In this document: piece by piece, positions 55,679 to 64,000 of the stretch
How the letters are laid out: each line of letters begins with the position of its first letter
Position numbering within the stretch: the first letter of the stretch is position 1
Assembly: GCA_913062645.1 (NCBI GenBank)
Contig: CAJXVW010000002.1
Location: 489,433-553,432, forward strand
Direction: 5' to 3'
DNA: 64,000 bases
DNA from: an uncultured Mycoplasmatota bacterium
GTDB taxonomy: Bacteria > Bacillota_I > Bacilli_A > Izemoplasmatales > Izemoplasmataceae
Notes under the pieces: generated by a model
Told to the model about the DNA's origin: nothing
The model's database searches: none
The model's input: the letters and a program-made list of their open reading frames with translations, nothing else
Position numbers and translations under genes: made by a program

Positions 55679-56566
55679 ATGCGATATTTGGTGCTTGGTA
55701 CCAGTGCATACGATACGCTACTTCATGTTTCCACGGAGTTGAACGACATTTCCGACGACATGTATTTGTGGGCGGATTCAACCGTACAGACGATTGGCAG
55801 TACCGGAGCCGGCAAGGCGTTGGCTTTGGATGCGCTCGGTGCGGATGTCGATTTAATCACCGACATCGCAACGGACGCAGCCGGGAACTGGATCCGGACG
55901 TTCTTTTCTAACACCAATGTCGGACTGCAAGTGGTGGATGTTGACAAGACGACGCAACACACCAACATCATGCATGGCGCAGACAAACGCATCAGCATTG
56001 TTACGGCAGTGCCCACAATTGTACCAAAACGGCTCATTCAAGCCGACAAGCTGATTGAGAGCGCCGATTTTGTGTTTCTCAACATCAATGATTACTGTCG
56101 GGACTACATTCCCCAATTGAAAGCAAAAGGAAGCACGATCCTTGTCGATATCCATGATTATGATCCGCCCAATCCATATCATGCGGAGTTCATCGAGGCT
56201 GCGGACATTCTTGTAGCAAGCGGGGTGAAACTCCCCGATCATGAAGCGTTTTTGGAAGAACAGATCAATCAGGGCAAACAATTGGTTGTCATCACCAAAG
56301 GAAAACGCGGACTGATTGCGATGGATCACAAACGCAATCGATACGAGTTACCAGGATACAACGATGTGCCATCGGTGGATGCGAATGGCGCTGGTGACAG
56401 TTTCTGTGCCGGATTGGGGATGCGACTGGCGGAAGGTGCGGATTATAAGGAAGCGCTAGAATTCGCGACCATTTGCGGTGCGGTCGCGTGTACGGATTAT
56501 CCACTCTACAACCGCGCATATGACAGAAAGCGCGTGGAAACCATTAAAAAAAGCTTCTTCGGGTGA
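55679..56566 (+). CDS. PfkB-family carbohydrate kinase
   Basis: GSTGAGKALALDALGADVDLITDIATDAAGNW, DANGAGDSFCAGLGMRLAEG. Confidence 0.92.
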   Translation: MRYLVLGTSAYDTLLHVSTELNDISDDMYLWADSTVQTIGSTGAGKALALDALGADVDLITDIATDAAGNWIRTFFSNTNVGLQVVDVDKTTQHTNIMHGADKRISIVTAVPTIVPKRLIQADKLIESADFVFLNINDYCRDYIPQLKAKGSTILVDIHDYDPPNPYHAEFIEAADILVASGVKLPDHEAFLEEQINQGKQLVVITKGKRGLIAMDHKRNRYELPGYNDVPSVDANGAGDSFCAGLGMRLAEGADYKEALEFATICGAVACTDYPLYNRAYDRKRVETIKKSFFG

Positions 56567-56583
56567 AGAAGCTTTTGTTTTGA

Positions 56584-57462
56584 TTACTTCGGCTGTTTGG
56601 TTTCCTTCATCAAGGCGTCGAGATCGTCGGCCGAGAAGTGATATTTGGTATTGCAGAAGTGACAGACGGTTTCAATCTGGCCGTCTTCTTCCTTCAGGGT
56701 CTTGAGTTCATCGTAGCCGAGAGAAATGAGACCGGATTCGAATTTCTCCTTGGTGCAGTTGCACTTGTAGGACAGTTCAAGATGTTCGAGGAGTTTGTAA
56801 TCGTCATCTGCGAGAAACGCAATGATGTCTTCGGGAGTGGCATCTTCTTGAATCAACTCACTGACGGGTTTCATGTCTTTTAGAATGGTTTCGATGCGTG
56901 CTATCGACTCTTCCTTGCATCCAGGCATGACTTGGAGAATGAATCCGCCACTGGCGAGGATCGTATTGTCGTCATTCACCAGAACACCAAGACCGACAGC
57001 GCTGGGGATCTGTTCGCTCATGGTGAAATAATATGCGAAATCTTCGCCGAGTTCACCGGTTTGGATTTGGGCGCTGGACGTGAACATGTCGCGCACCTTC
57101 AAATCTTTTGTGACGTGAATGAAGCCATTTCCGACTGCTTGGCCGACGTTCAGCTTGCCACTGTCATATTGCAGCATGACATGCGGATTGCCAACGTAGC
57201 CACGGACTTCGCCATGGGCGTTGGTGGTCGTCACCATGCCTCCGATGGGGCCATCGGATTCGATGCGAATCGTCAGCTCCTGGTCGCCTTTGTACATGGC
57301 GCCCATCACGACGGTCGCGGTCAACAAACGGCCAAAAGCGGCGGCGGCAGTCGGCCACAAATCGTGAATTTTTTGCGCGTGATGGACCAGATTGGTCGTG
57401 GAAGCGGCGTAAATGCGAACCGTTCCATCGTATGCATATGCTTTTACAAGATAATCGTTCAT
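56584..57462 (-). CDS. hslO: Hsp33 redox chaperone
   Basis: MNDYLVKAYAYDGTVRIYAASTTNLV; C-terminal CNCTKEKFESGLISLG...VCHFCNTKYHF (CxC...CxxC). Confidence 0.96.
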   Translation of the reverse strand: MNDYLVKAYAYDGTVRIYAASTTNLVHHAQKIHDLWPTAAAAFGRLLTATVVMGAMYKGDQELTIRIESDGPIGGMVTTTNAHGEVRGYVGNPHVMLQYDSGKLNVGQAVGNGFIHVTKDLKVRDMFTSSAQIQTGELGEDFAYYFTMSEQIPSAVGLGVLVNDDNTILASGGFILQVMPGCKEESIARIETILKDMKPVSELIQEDATPEDIIAFLADDDYKLLEHLELSYKCNCTKEKFESGLISLGYDELKTLKEEDGQIETVCHFCNTKYHFSADDLDALMKETKQPK

Positions 57463-57575
57463 CAGTATCACCGGAATCATTATACCACTATTTATCGAAT
57501 TTCAAAGCGATTATGATTTGCATTTCAAAATTACTTTGTGTACAATATTACATACCGAACAAACAGGTGATCAGG

Positions 57576-58562
57576 ATGTTTCGAATCGGACCCATAACAC
57601 TGGATAATCAAATCGTGATCGCACCGATGGCAGGCGTCAGCAACATCGCCTTCCGCACGATCATGAAAGAGTTTGGAGCAGGTCTTGTCTACGCCGAAAT
57701 GGTGAGCGACAAAGGTCTTGTTTTCGGCAGCGAGAAATCCCACAAGATGCTTGAAGTTGTTGATGCCGAGCGCCCCCTCTCCCTACAGGTGTTCGGGGGC
57801 GACAAGGAATCGATCGTCGCTGGTGCGAAGATCATTGATACGCAATCGAACTGCGACATCATCGACATCAACATGGGGTGTCCCGTTCCGAAAATCGTCA
57901 AAAACGACGCCGGAGCCAAGTTGTTGTTGGAGCCGGACAAGATCTATGACATCGTCAAGGCGGTCGTCGAGGCCGTCAGCAAACCGGTTACGGTGAAAAT
58001 CCGCATCGGCTGGGATCAAAACACGATATACGGTGTGGAAATCGCCAAACGGTGCGAAGAAGCTGGTGCGAAGGCCATCGCTGTTCATGCACGTACGCGC
58101 AAGCAGATGTACTCCGGTCATGCCGATTGGAGATACATCAAAGAAATCAAAGAAGCGGTTTCGATTCCCGTCATCGGCAATGGTGACGTCAAGACCCCCG
58201 AAGATTTCAAGCGGATGCTCGATGAAACCGGCTGTGACGCGGTCATGATCGGCCGGGGCGTGCTCGGCAATCCCTGGTTGGTATCGCAAATCATCGATTA
58301 CATGGAAACCTGGCACTACGATCCCGTTGTCACCGAAGAACAACGCATCGATCGCATCATACACCACATGGATCAGCTGATCGAACTCAAAGGGGAGAAG
58401 GTGGCGTTGCTGGAAATGCGCAGTCATGCCCCGTGGTACATGAAGGGAATGAAGGGTGCCGCAACGGTGCGGAGGGCTTTGTCACAAGTAAAAACCCGTG
58501 CTCAACTGATATCCATATTGAATGATTATCAAACGTATTTAAAAGAAGGACCTGCGTCATAG
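57576..58562 (+). CDS. dusB: tRNA-dihydrouridine synthase
   Basis: MFRIGPITLDNQIVIAPMAGVSNIAFRTIMKEFGAGLVYAEMVSDKGLVF, DINMGCPVPKIVKNDAGAKLL. Confidence 0.96.
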   Translation: MFRIGPITLDNQIVIAPMAGVSNIAFRTIMKEFGAGLVYAEMVSDKGLVFGSEKSHKMLEVVDAERPLSLQVFGGDKESIVAGAKIIDTQSNCDIIDINMGCPVPKIVKNDAGAKLLLEPDKIYDIVKAVVEAVSKPVTVKIRIGWDQNTIYGVEIAKRCEEAGAKAIAVHARTRKQMYSGHADWRYIKEIKEAVSIPVIGNGDVKTPEDFKRMLDETGCDAVMIGRGVLGNPWLVSQIIDYMETWHYDPVVTEEQRIDRIIHHMDQLIELKGEKVALLEMRSHAPWYMKGMKGAATVRRALSQVKTRAQLISILNDYQTYLKEGPAS

Positions 58563-58573
58563 GTCCTTCTTTT

Positions 58574-59815
58574 TTACTGAATGTAGTCGACGTATTTGGC
58601 TTTTTGAACCTGTGACAGTTCCAGCGTCAGCACGGTGCCGTCGTTGGTATAATCCTGAGATAGAATATGGTTGTTTTCGTTGAGATGATGGACCAGTTCG
58701 CCTTCATCAAACGGAATCAGAAGCGTTACGGTTTCGTAGTCCTTGAACATTTCTTTTTCGATGAAGTCAAGAACCCGGGAAACCCCGTTTTTATCTAGTA
58801 AACTAACAATGATATTGGGGAAGTGAGTGGGTTCGATGGCGTGATCGATCAAGTCGTATTTGTTGTAGATGTAGAGGGTCGGAATGTCGTGCACGCCGAT
58901 TTCCTCGAGGGTTTGATTGGTGACGTCGATCTGTTGCTCGTAAAAGGAGTTGCTGGTGTCGACGACATGAATCAAATAGTCGGCCTCGGTAATTTCTTCC
59001 AGCGTTGATTTGAAGGATTCTACAAGATTATGGGGCAGGTTCGATACGAAGCCGACCGTGTCGGTGACAATGAAGTCCTTGTTGTTGTCGAGAACGATGT
59101 GACGGGTCGCCGTTTCCAATGTGGCGAACAACATGTTGTGGGCGAACACCTGTTTGTCCTTGTTGTCCGAGGTGATATCCACAAGGGCATTCAAGAGGGT
59201 TGATTTGCCGGCGTTGGTATAACCAACGATGGCGACTTTCTTGATGTTGGTGCGATTTCGGGTTCGGCGCTGAATCTGGCGCGATTTGACGATCTCATCC
59301 AGCTCGTTTTGTAATTTGCTGCGCTCGCGGATGATGCGGCGGCGGTCGAGTTCCAGTTTCTTTTCACCGGGGCCGCGCGAGCCGATTCCGCCTTGTTGGC
59401 GATTGAGGCTGTCGCGGAGCCCGACCAGGCGCGGCAGCATGTATTCCAGCTGGGCGATTTCCACCTGAAGCATCGCCTCTTTGGTTTTGGCTCGTTTGGC
59501 GAAGATGTCGAGGATGAGAAGCGTCCGATCGATGACACGACAATCAAGAACTTGTTCGAGATTGCGAATCTGAGAACCGGACAACTCGTTGTTGAACACG
59601 ACAAGATCAGCCTCAAGATTGCTCACGAATCGCTTGATTTCATCCACTTTGCCGGATCCGATGTAATAGTTCGGTGTGATGCGGTTCAATGACTGGGTCA
59701 TCGAATACACCACGTCCAAATCGCTGGCGACGGCCAGATTGCGTAATTCTTCCATGTAGTATTCGATCATGTCATCGTTGTTCAAATCGGCACCCACCAG
59801 GATTGCCTTGTACAT
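58574..59815 (-). CDS. hflX: GTPase HflX
   Basis: QQGGIGSRGPGEKKLELDRRRIRER-like, VAIVGYTNAGKSTLLNAL, TDTVGFVSNLPHNLVESFKSTLEE. Confidence 0.96.
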   Translation of the reverse strand: MYKAILVGADLNNDDMIEYYMEELRNLAVASDLDVVYSMTQSLNRITPNYYIGSGKVDEIKRFVSNLEADLVVFNNELSGSQIRNLEQVLDCRVIDRTLLILDIFAKRAKTKEAMLQVEIAQLEYMLPRLVGLRDSLNRQQGGIGSRGPGEKKLELDRRRIIRERSKLQNELDEIVKSRQIQRRTRNRTNIKKVAIVGYTNAGKSTLLNALVDITSDNKDKQVFAHNMLFATLETATRHIVLDNNKDFIVTDTVGFVSNLPHNLVESFKSTLEEITEADYLIHVVDTSNSFYEQQIDVTNQTLEEIGVHDIPTLYIYNKYDLIDHAIEPTHFPNIIVSLLDKNGVSRVLDFIEKEMFKDYETVTLLIPFDEGELVHHLNENNHILSQDYTNDGTVLTLELSQVQKAKYVDYIQ

Positions 59816-59889
59816 TGAATCACCTCATATTGGTCTGTCTTCCAGTTCCATTATACAAAAAAAGGCGCGAAAATGCGCCTTTTATTTTG

Positions 59890-62421
59890 TCATAATCCAC
59901 ATTTCAATTGAGCGTTGCAGTTGGTGCAGGTATGACAACCGCCGATGTTTTCCACGGTGCCTTCCAGGCAAATCGGGCAGATGTCGCCGGCCTCGACGCC
60001 GATGTTACGGTCTTGGCGATCGCTGCGCAGTCCCGGACTCTTGGGCTCGCGGGGTTCTTTCTTCTCTTCGGCGAGTTCGACGCCCAGTTCTGCGATATCC
60101 ACTTGTTTGGGCGAGGAGATTTTCTCATCCTCGTCCTTGGACAGTGAAAGAACTTGCGAATCCCGTGATCCGTCCACATAGACGGTACCACCTTTTGCGC
60201 CACCTTTGTAGAGACGCATATAGACTTGTTCGACTTCCTCGACACTGTATCCTTTTGGTGCGTTGACGGTTTTGCTGATGGAGGAATCAACCCAGTTCTG
60301 AATGGCGCATTGGATGTCAACATGTTCTTCGGGGGTGAGTTCCATGGCGCTCACGAACGTTTCAGGCAAGCGCTCTTTGGTCATGCCAGGATGAGCTTTC
60401 AAGTACTGATCGACAATGGGAGCGTTGACTTCGATGAACTTGCCAAGTCGTCCACTGCGGAAGTAGGAGAACCCGAAGTAGGGTTCCAATCCGGTGGATA
60501 CGCCGACCATCGTTCCAGTTGAGCCAGTCGGGGCAATTGTGAGCAGATGCGAGTTGCGGATGCCGTGTTTGAGAATGTCTTTACGGATGTATTCCGGGAG
60601 TTTTTTGATGTAGCCGCTCTCGATCAACGCTTCTCGACTGCCGTGTTCGTCGAGGAACGGGAAGGATCCCTTTTCCTTGGCGATTTCGATCGATGCCTCA
60701 TAGGCATTGGTGGCGATGAATTTGAATAGTTTGTCTACAAGTTCATTGCCTTCTTTCGATCCATAGCGGCGGTTGGTCCAGATCAGCAGATCATGCAAGC
60801 CCATGATGCCAAGGCCGATGCGGCGTTCTCCGAGGGCCTGAACACGGTTTTCTTCCAGGAAGTAATGTGTCTTATCGATGACGTTGTCCTGAAGCCGTAT
60901 GGCGGTCTTGATGGTGTTTTGCAGTTTGTCCCAGTCGACGATGGCGTTGTCCCGGTCGACCATGTTGGCCAAGTTGATGGCAGCCAGGTTGCAGACTGAA
61001 TACGGTGCGAGCGGTTGTTCGCCACAAGGGTTGGTGCAGACGACCTTCTGGCCGTATCCTTGGGCATTGGTCATTTCGTTTGCGTTGTCGATGAAGAAGA
61101 TGCCAGGTTCCGCGGAGTATGTGGCGCAGATGTTGATCAGGTTCCACAGTTCGCGGGCACGGATGGTGCGATAGGTTTTCACACGATGGCCCATCGCTTC
61201 CCAGGTTCGGACGTCGCCGACTTTTACCCACAGGTCGTCGTATATGTCTTTCTCTTCTTCGCTGTAAGTATCGACATCCGGGAATCGTAGAGGATAGTCT
61301 TCGTCGTTCTCGACGGCATCCATGAACTCTTTGGTGACGGCAACGGAGATGTTGGCGCCAGTCAGGAAATCCGGATTGTTGACGTCGTATTGGCCCCCTT
61401 TGTTGATGCGTTCGAAGGCGGTGTCTACAATTTGTTTGGAAAATATGTCGGGGGTAAGACGGGCTTGTTCGAGGATGTATTCGTTGATCTGAATTTCACT
61501 TTCGCTCAATGGGATGAACTTGAGTTTGGCCTTGGCGGCGTTGACGATGGAGTCATCCTTGATGTTTTCAATCAGGAATTGGAGAATTTTCGGGTTCTGC
61601 ATTTTGGAAACGATGAACTCGACAATGTCGGGATGCCAGTCGGCAAGCATGATCATCTGGGCGCCACGACGCGATCCACCCTGTTCGACAAGGTGGGTTA
61701 GTTCACTCAGGTCGTGTAGCCAGCTGACGGCGCCGCTGGATTTCCCGTTGACGCCTTTGGCAAGAGCGTTTTTGGGACGTAGCGTGGATCCGTTGGTACC
61801 GACGCCACCACCACGACTCATGATTTCCATGACTTGCTTCCGATGGTCACTGATACCACCGCGTGAATCGTGCACAAACGGCATGACAAAGCAGTTGAAG
61901 TACGTAACGTTGGTATTGCTGCCGGCACCGAACAATACTCGTCCGGCAGGAACGAGATTCAGCGAGGCAACTTCATTGTAGAACCGTTCCACCATCTCTT
62001 CTGTTTCGTCTTCGCCCAGATGATGAGCAAGACGCTTGGCAATCTGCTCGAAATACAGCTCGAGCGGCTTGTCAAGTAGACGCAAAGTACGTACGATGCA
62101 GCCTTTTGCATCGGCATCTTCTGCTTGAGCAAGCGATTCTTCTTCCAGTTTAACGGTTATGGTATCGCCATCAATGGCCTCGACGTAGCCGATGCCACGG
62201 GCGGGGAATTTCGGGTCGTTTCGAACAACGGTGATAACCAAATCACCGATTGACAATGTTTTGAGAGTCAAGTCCTTCTGAGTGTAGCGATCCAACATGA
62301 CAAGACGCGACACGCCTTCGAACGTCGTCTTCATGTCATCGGTTATCGGAAAGAGGTGAGTGAACCCCCTTTTGATGTCCTCGTTGATTTTTTGTTTGAG
62401 TTTCTTGCTATATTCAATCAT
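59890..62421 (-). CDS. nrdJ: Adenosylcobalamin-dependent (class II) ribonucleotide reductase
   Basis: NVTYFNCFVMPFVHDSRGGISDH, GGVGTNGSTLRPK, NPCGEQPLAPYSVCNLAAINL, C-terminal CPICLEGTVENIGGCHTCTNCNAQLKCGL. Confidence 0.94.
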   Translation of the reverse strand: MIEYSKKLKQKINEDIKRGFTHLFPITDDMKTTFEGVSRLVMLDRYTQKDLTLKTLSIGDLVITVVRNDPKFPARGIGYVEAIDGDTITVKLEEESLAQAEDADAKGCIVRTLRLLDKPLELYFEQIAKRLAHHLGEDETEEMVERFYNEVASLNLVPAGRVLFGAGSNTNVTYFNCFVMPFVHDSRGGISDHRKQVMEIMSRGGGVGTNGSTLRPKNALAKGVNGKSSGAVSWLHDLSELTHLVEQGGSRRGAQMIMLADWHPDIVEFIVSKMQNPKILQFLIENIKDDSIVNAAKAKLKFIPLSESEIQINEYILEQARLTPDIFSKQIVDTAFERINKGGQYDVNNPDFLTGANISVAVTKEFMDAVENDEDYPLRFPDVDTYSEEEKDIYDDLWVKVGDVRTWEAMGHRVKTYRTIRARELWNLINICATYSAEPGIFFIDNANEMTNAQGYGQKVVCTNPCGEQPLAPYSVCNLAAINLANMVDRDNAIVDWDKLQNTIKTAIRLQDNVIDKTHYFLEENRVQALGERRIGLGIMGLHDLLIWTNRRYGSKEGNELVDKLFKFIATNAYEASIEIAKEKGSFPFLDEHGSREALIESGYIKKLPEYIRKDILKHGIRNSHLLTIAPTGSTGTMVGVSTGLEPYFGFSYFRSGRLGKFIEVNAPIVDQYLKAHPGMTKERLPETFVSAMELTPEEHVDIQCAIQNWVDSSISKTVNAPKGYSVEEVEQVYMRLYKGGAKGGTVYVDGSRDSQVLSLSKDEDEKISSPKQVDIAELGVELAEEKKEPREPKSPGLRSDRQDRNIGVEAGDICPICLEGTVENIGGCHTCTNCNAQLKCGL

Positions 62422-62503
62422 CTTTTCAGACCTCCCGGAAAAGTGTAGTATCATTATATAACAAAAGAAATTTGAATTGTAGTCTTGACATTTGATGTAT
62501 ACT

Positions 62504-62531
62504 GTGAAATCGCTAGAAATAGCCATTTCAC
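62504..62531. repeat. 28-nt imperfect inverted repeat with GAAA loop upstream of nrdJ
   Basis: GTGAAAT-C-GCTA-GAAA-TAGC-C-ATTTCAC. Confidence 0.7.
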
Positions 62532-62703
62532 TATACAAAAAAATCGAAAAAAATTCCAGCGATTTTTACGATTTTCCACCATTTGAATTATAGCAATTTT
62601 TTCAAAAAAATGCTCATCAAACGCAATATGATGTTGAATAAAAATAAATAATCCCTTATGCCCAAAAACAAACTATGCTATAATATACGGGAGGAGTGGT
62701 TTT

Positions 62704-63435
62704 ATGTCCAACTTCGATGTGCTGATCATCAATGTCTATCTGCTGGCGATTTTCACCAACCTGATCAAGACAAAAACGATAACCCAGATTTATCGTTTCT
62801 TTAAACTTCTGGTGGTTGTGTTGATTGTATTTGTCATCATCGCCGCATTTCAGGATGGCATACCATGGCACGAGCTCTTACTTAAGGGATTACCACTACT
62901 TCTGTTGTTTGTTGTAACCGTGCAAACGGAAGTCCTGCTGATCCTAAAGAAGATGGGTGTCAAGGGAACCAACTTCTTCAGTAACACCATAGAAGACACC
63001 GTAAAGATTGAACTAATCAAAAGCATTGATTACCTTTCTAGCAAGAAAATAGGCGCTTTAATCACTTTTGAGAAGACGAGCTCCCTGGATGAGTTCATTG
63101 CCACAGCGTATCCCATCAACGCCCAGTTGAACCATGAACTGTTGTCAACGATTTTCTTTCCCAGCACACCACTTCATGATGGTGCAGTCATCGTTCGCGT
63201 GAACAACATCATATGTGCCGGAGCTTATTTTCCGCCGACCGAACGACTGGACATTCCCAAATCGCTTGGATCGCGGCACAGAGCCGCTATCGGCATTAGC
63301 GAAATTACTGATTCACTCACTATCGTGGTATCCGAAGAGACAGGAAAAATCAGTGTTGCGGTAGGTGGATATCTGGATTTCGATGTTACCAAGGAATCTC
63401 TCTTGTTGTATTTGGAAAAACACCTGCAATCCTAA
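62704..63435 (+). CDS. CdaA-like membrane diadenylate cyclase (DisA_N domain)
   Basis: N-terminal TM segments; FPSTPLHDGAVIVRVNNIICAGAYFPPTE (DGA) and LGSRHRAAIGISEITDSLTIVVSEETGKISVAVGG (RHR). Confidence 0.92.
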   Translation: MSNFDVLIINVYLLAIFTNLIKTKTITQIYRFFKLLVVVLIVFVIIAAFQDGIPWHELLLKGLPLLLLFVVTVQTEVLLILKKMGVKGTNFFSNTIEDTVKIELIKSIDYLSSKKIGALITFEKTSSLDEFIATAYPINAQLNHELLSTIFFPSTPLHDGAVIVRVNNIICAGAYFPPTERLDIPKSLGSRHRAAIGISEITDSLTIVVSEETGKISVAVGGYLDFDVTKESLLLYLEKHLQS

Positions 63436-63457
63436 GTCGCCCAAGGCGACTTTTTTA
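63434..63457 (+). terminator. Terminator after the diadenylate cyclase gene
   Basis: AGTCGCC-caa-GGCGACT + T5. Confidence 0.85.
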
Positions 63458-63925
63458 TATCAAAAATGAGAATCATGATTAGCGTCGAACAGGATTGATT
63501 TGTTCGATTGACCACCTTGATGACTAGTAGTGAATTTATACCCAAAATCGATCAAAAAAAACTCCGCATCAAAAATTCCACTCGCACCGATATTCGGAGA
63601 GAGGCCCACAGAAAAAAATATGGTCATATGATTGTTGTGACAATATTTCAAGAATCATAGTCACACGAGAAAAATGAATATTTTTAGAATGGTGGTAAAT
63701 CGCTATAAATCAACGTTTAGATTATGTGGATAACTTTCATTATATGAGTTGTTTTACCTTGATCAACGTACTGAATCTTAGTGAAACAACAGTGTACCAA
63801 GCCTGAAATTGATTGTTGGAATCAAATAATCAGGACCAACAACTCATGATTCGGCAATTTATTTTTTGTAGTGAATGGAAAACATATTATGTTATAATAT
63901 AACGTAGTGAGAAACGGGTGATATT

Positions 63926-64000
63926 GTGGAAAAATACGATGTCGTCATCATCGGTGGGGGGCTAGGTAGCCTGACAACCGCCACATACCTATCCAAGCGA
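63926..64000 (+). CDS. N-terminus of an FAD/NAD-dependent oxidoreductase (Rossmann), GTG start, truncated by window end
   Basis: (M)EKYDVVIIGGGLGSLTTATYLSKR..., GxGxxG dinucleotide-binding motif. Confidence 0.75.
   Translation, partial: MEKYDVVIIGGGLGSLTTATYLSKR

Noticed and set aside
62422-62700. Cobalamin riboswitch upstream of nrdJ
   Set aside because: No B12-box-like block (GCCACTG-type) seen on the minus strand
63480-63620. ydaO/c-di-AMP riboswitch or tRNA-like element downstream of the cyclase gene
   Set aside because: Stems present but conserved ydaO blocks and a tRNA cloverleaf could not be built
63460-63651. 63-aa minus-strand ORF
   Set aside because: No SD or family resemblance; composition looks random in an AT-rich gap

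Overview
Low-GC-type Gram-positive (Bacillota/Mollicutes-like) chromosomal core region spanning the replication origin. It uses the standard code (TGA behaves as stop) at mid-range GC. I see no phage, transposase, CRISPR array, rRNA or tRNA. Left arm (mostly minus strand): asnS, rmuC, prs, spoVG, ispE, rsmA, rnmV, AKR, dagK, pta, pepA, serS, gyrA, gyrB, recF, yaaA, dnaN, dnaA. oriC lies at about 24.79-25.15 kb. Right arm (mostly plus strand): rpmH, rnpA, yidC, jag, pth, mfd, purA. A tightly packed minus-strand shikimate/tyrosine operon follows (tyrA-aroA-aroB-aroC-CM-aroE/K fusion-aroQ-aroF). Beyond it are fhs, padR/DUF1700-DUF4097, M32 peptidase, folD, purB, a Lit-like DUF1461 gene, a guanine-riboswitch NCS2 permease, pyrR, glyA, an ANTAR regulator, glnA, a PfkB kinase, hslO, dusB, hflX, nrdJ and a CdaA-like cyclase. 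The most interesting signals are cis-RNA elements: (1) an ANTAR protein gene followed by a consensus promoter, two hexaloop hairpins and an overlapping terminator in front of glnA; (2) a compact three-segment attenuator-like leader in front of purA that matches no riboswitch class I recognise; (3) an 11-bp inverted repeat enclosing two hairpins downstream of glnA; (4) an HTH gene missing from the ORF track that appears to start at ATT, with 21-bp-spaced direct repeats at its operon promoter. All calls come from reading the sequence only; no searches or folding programs were run.
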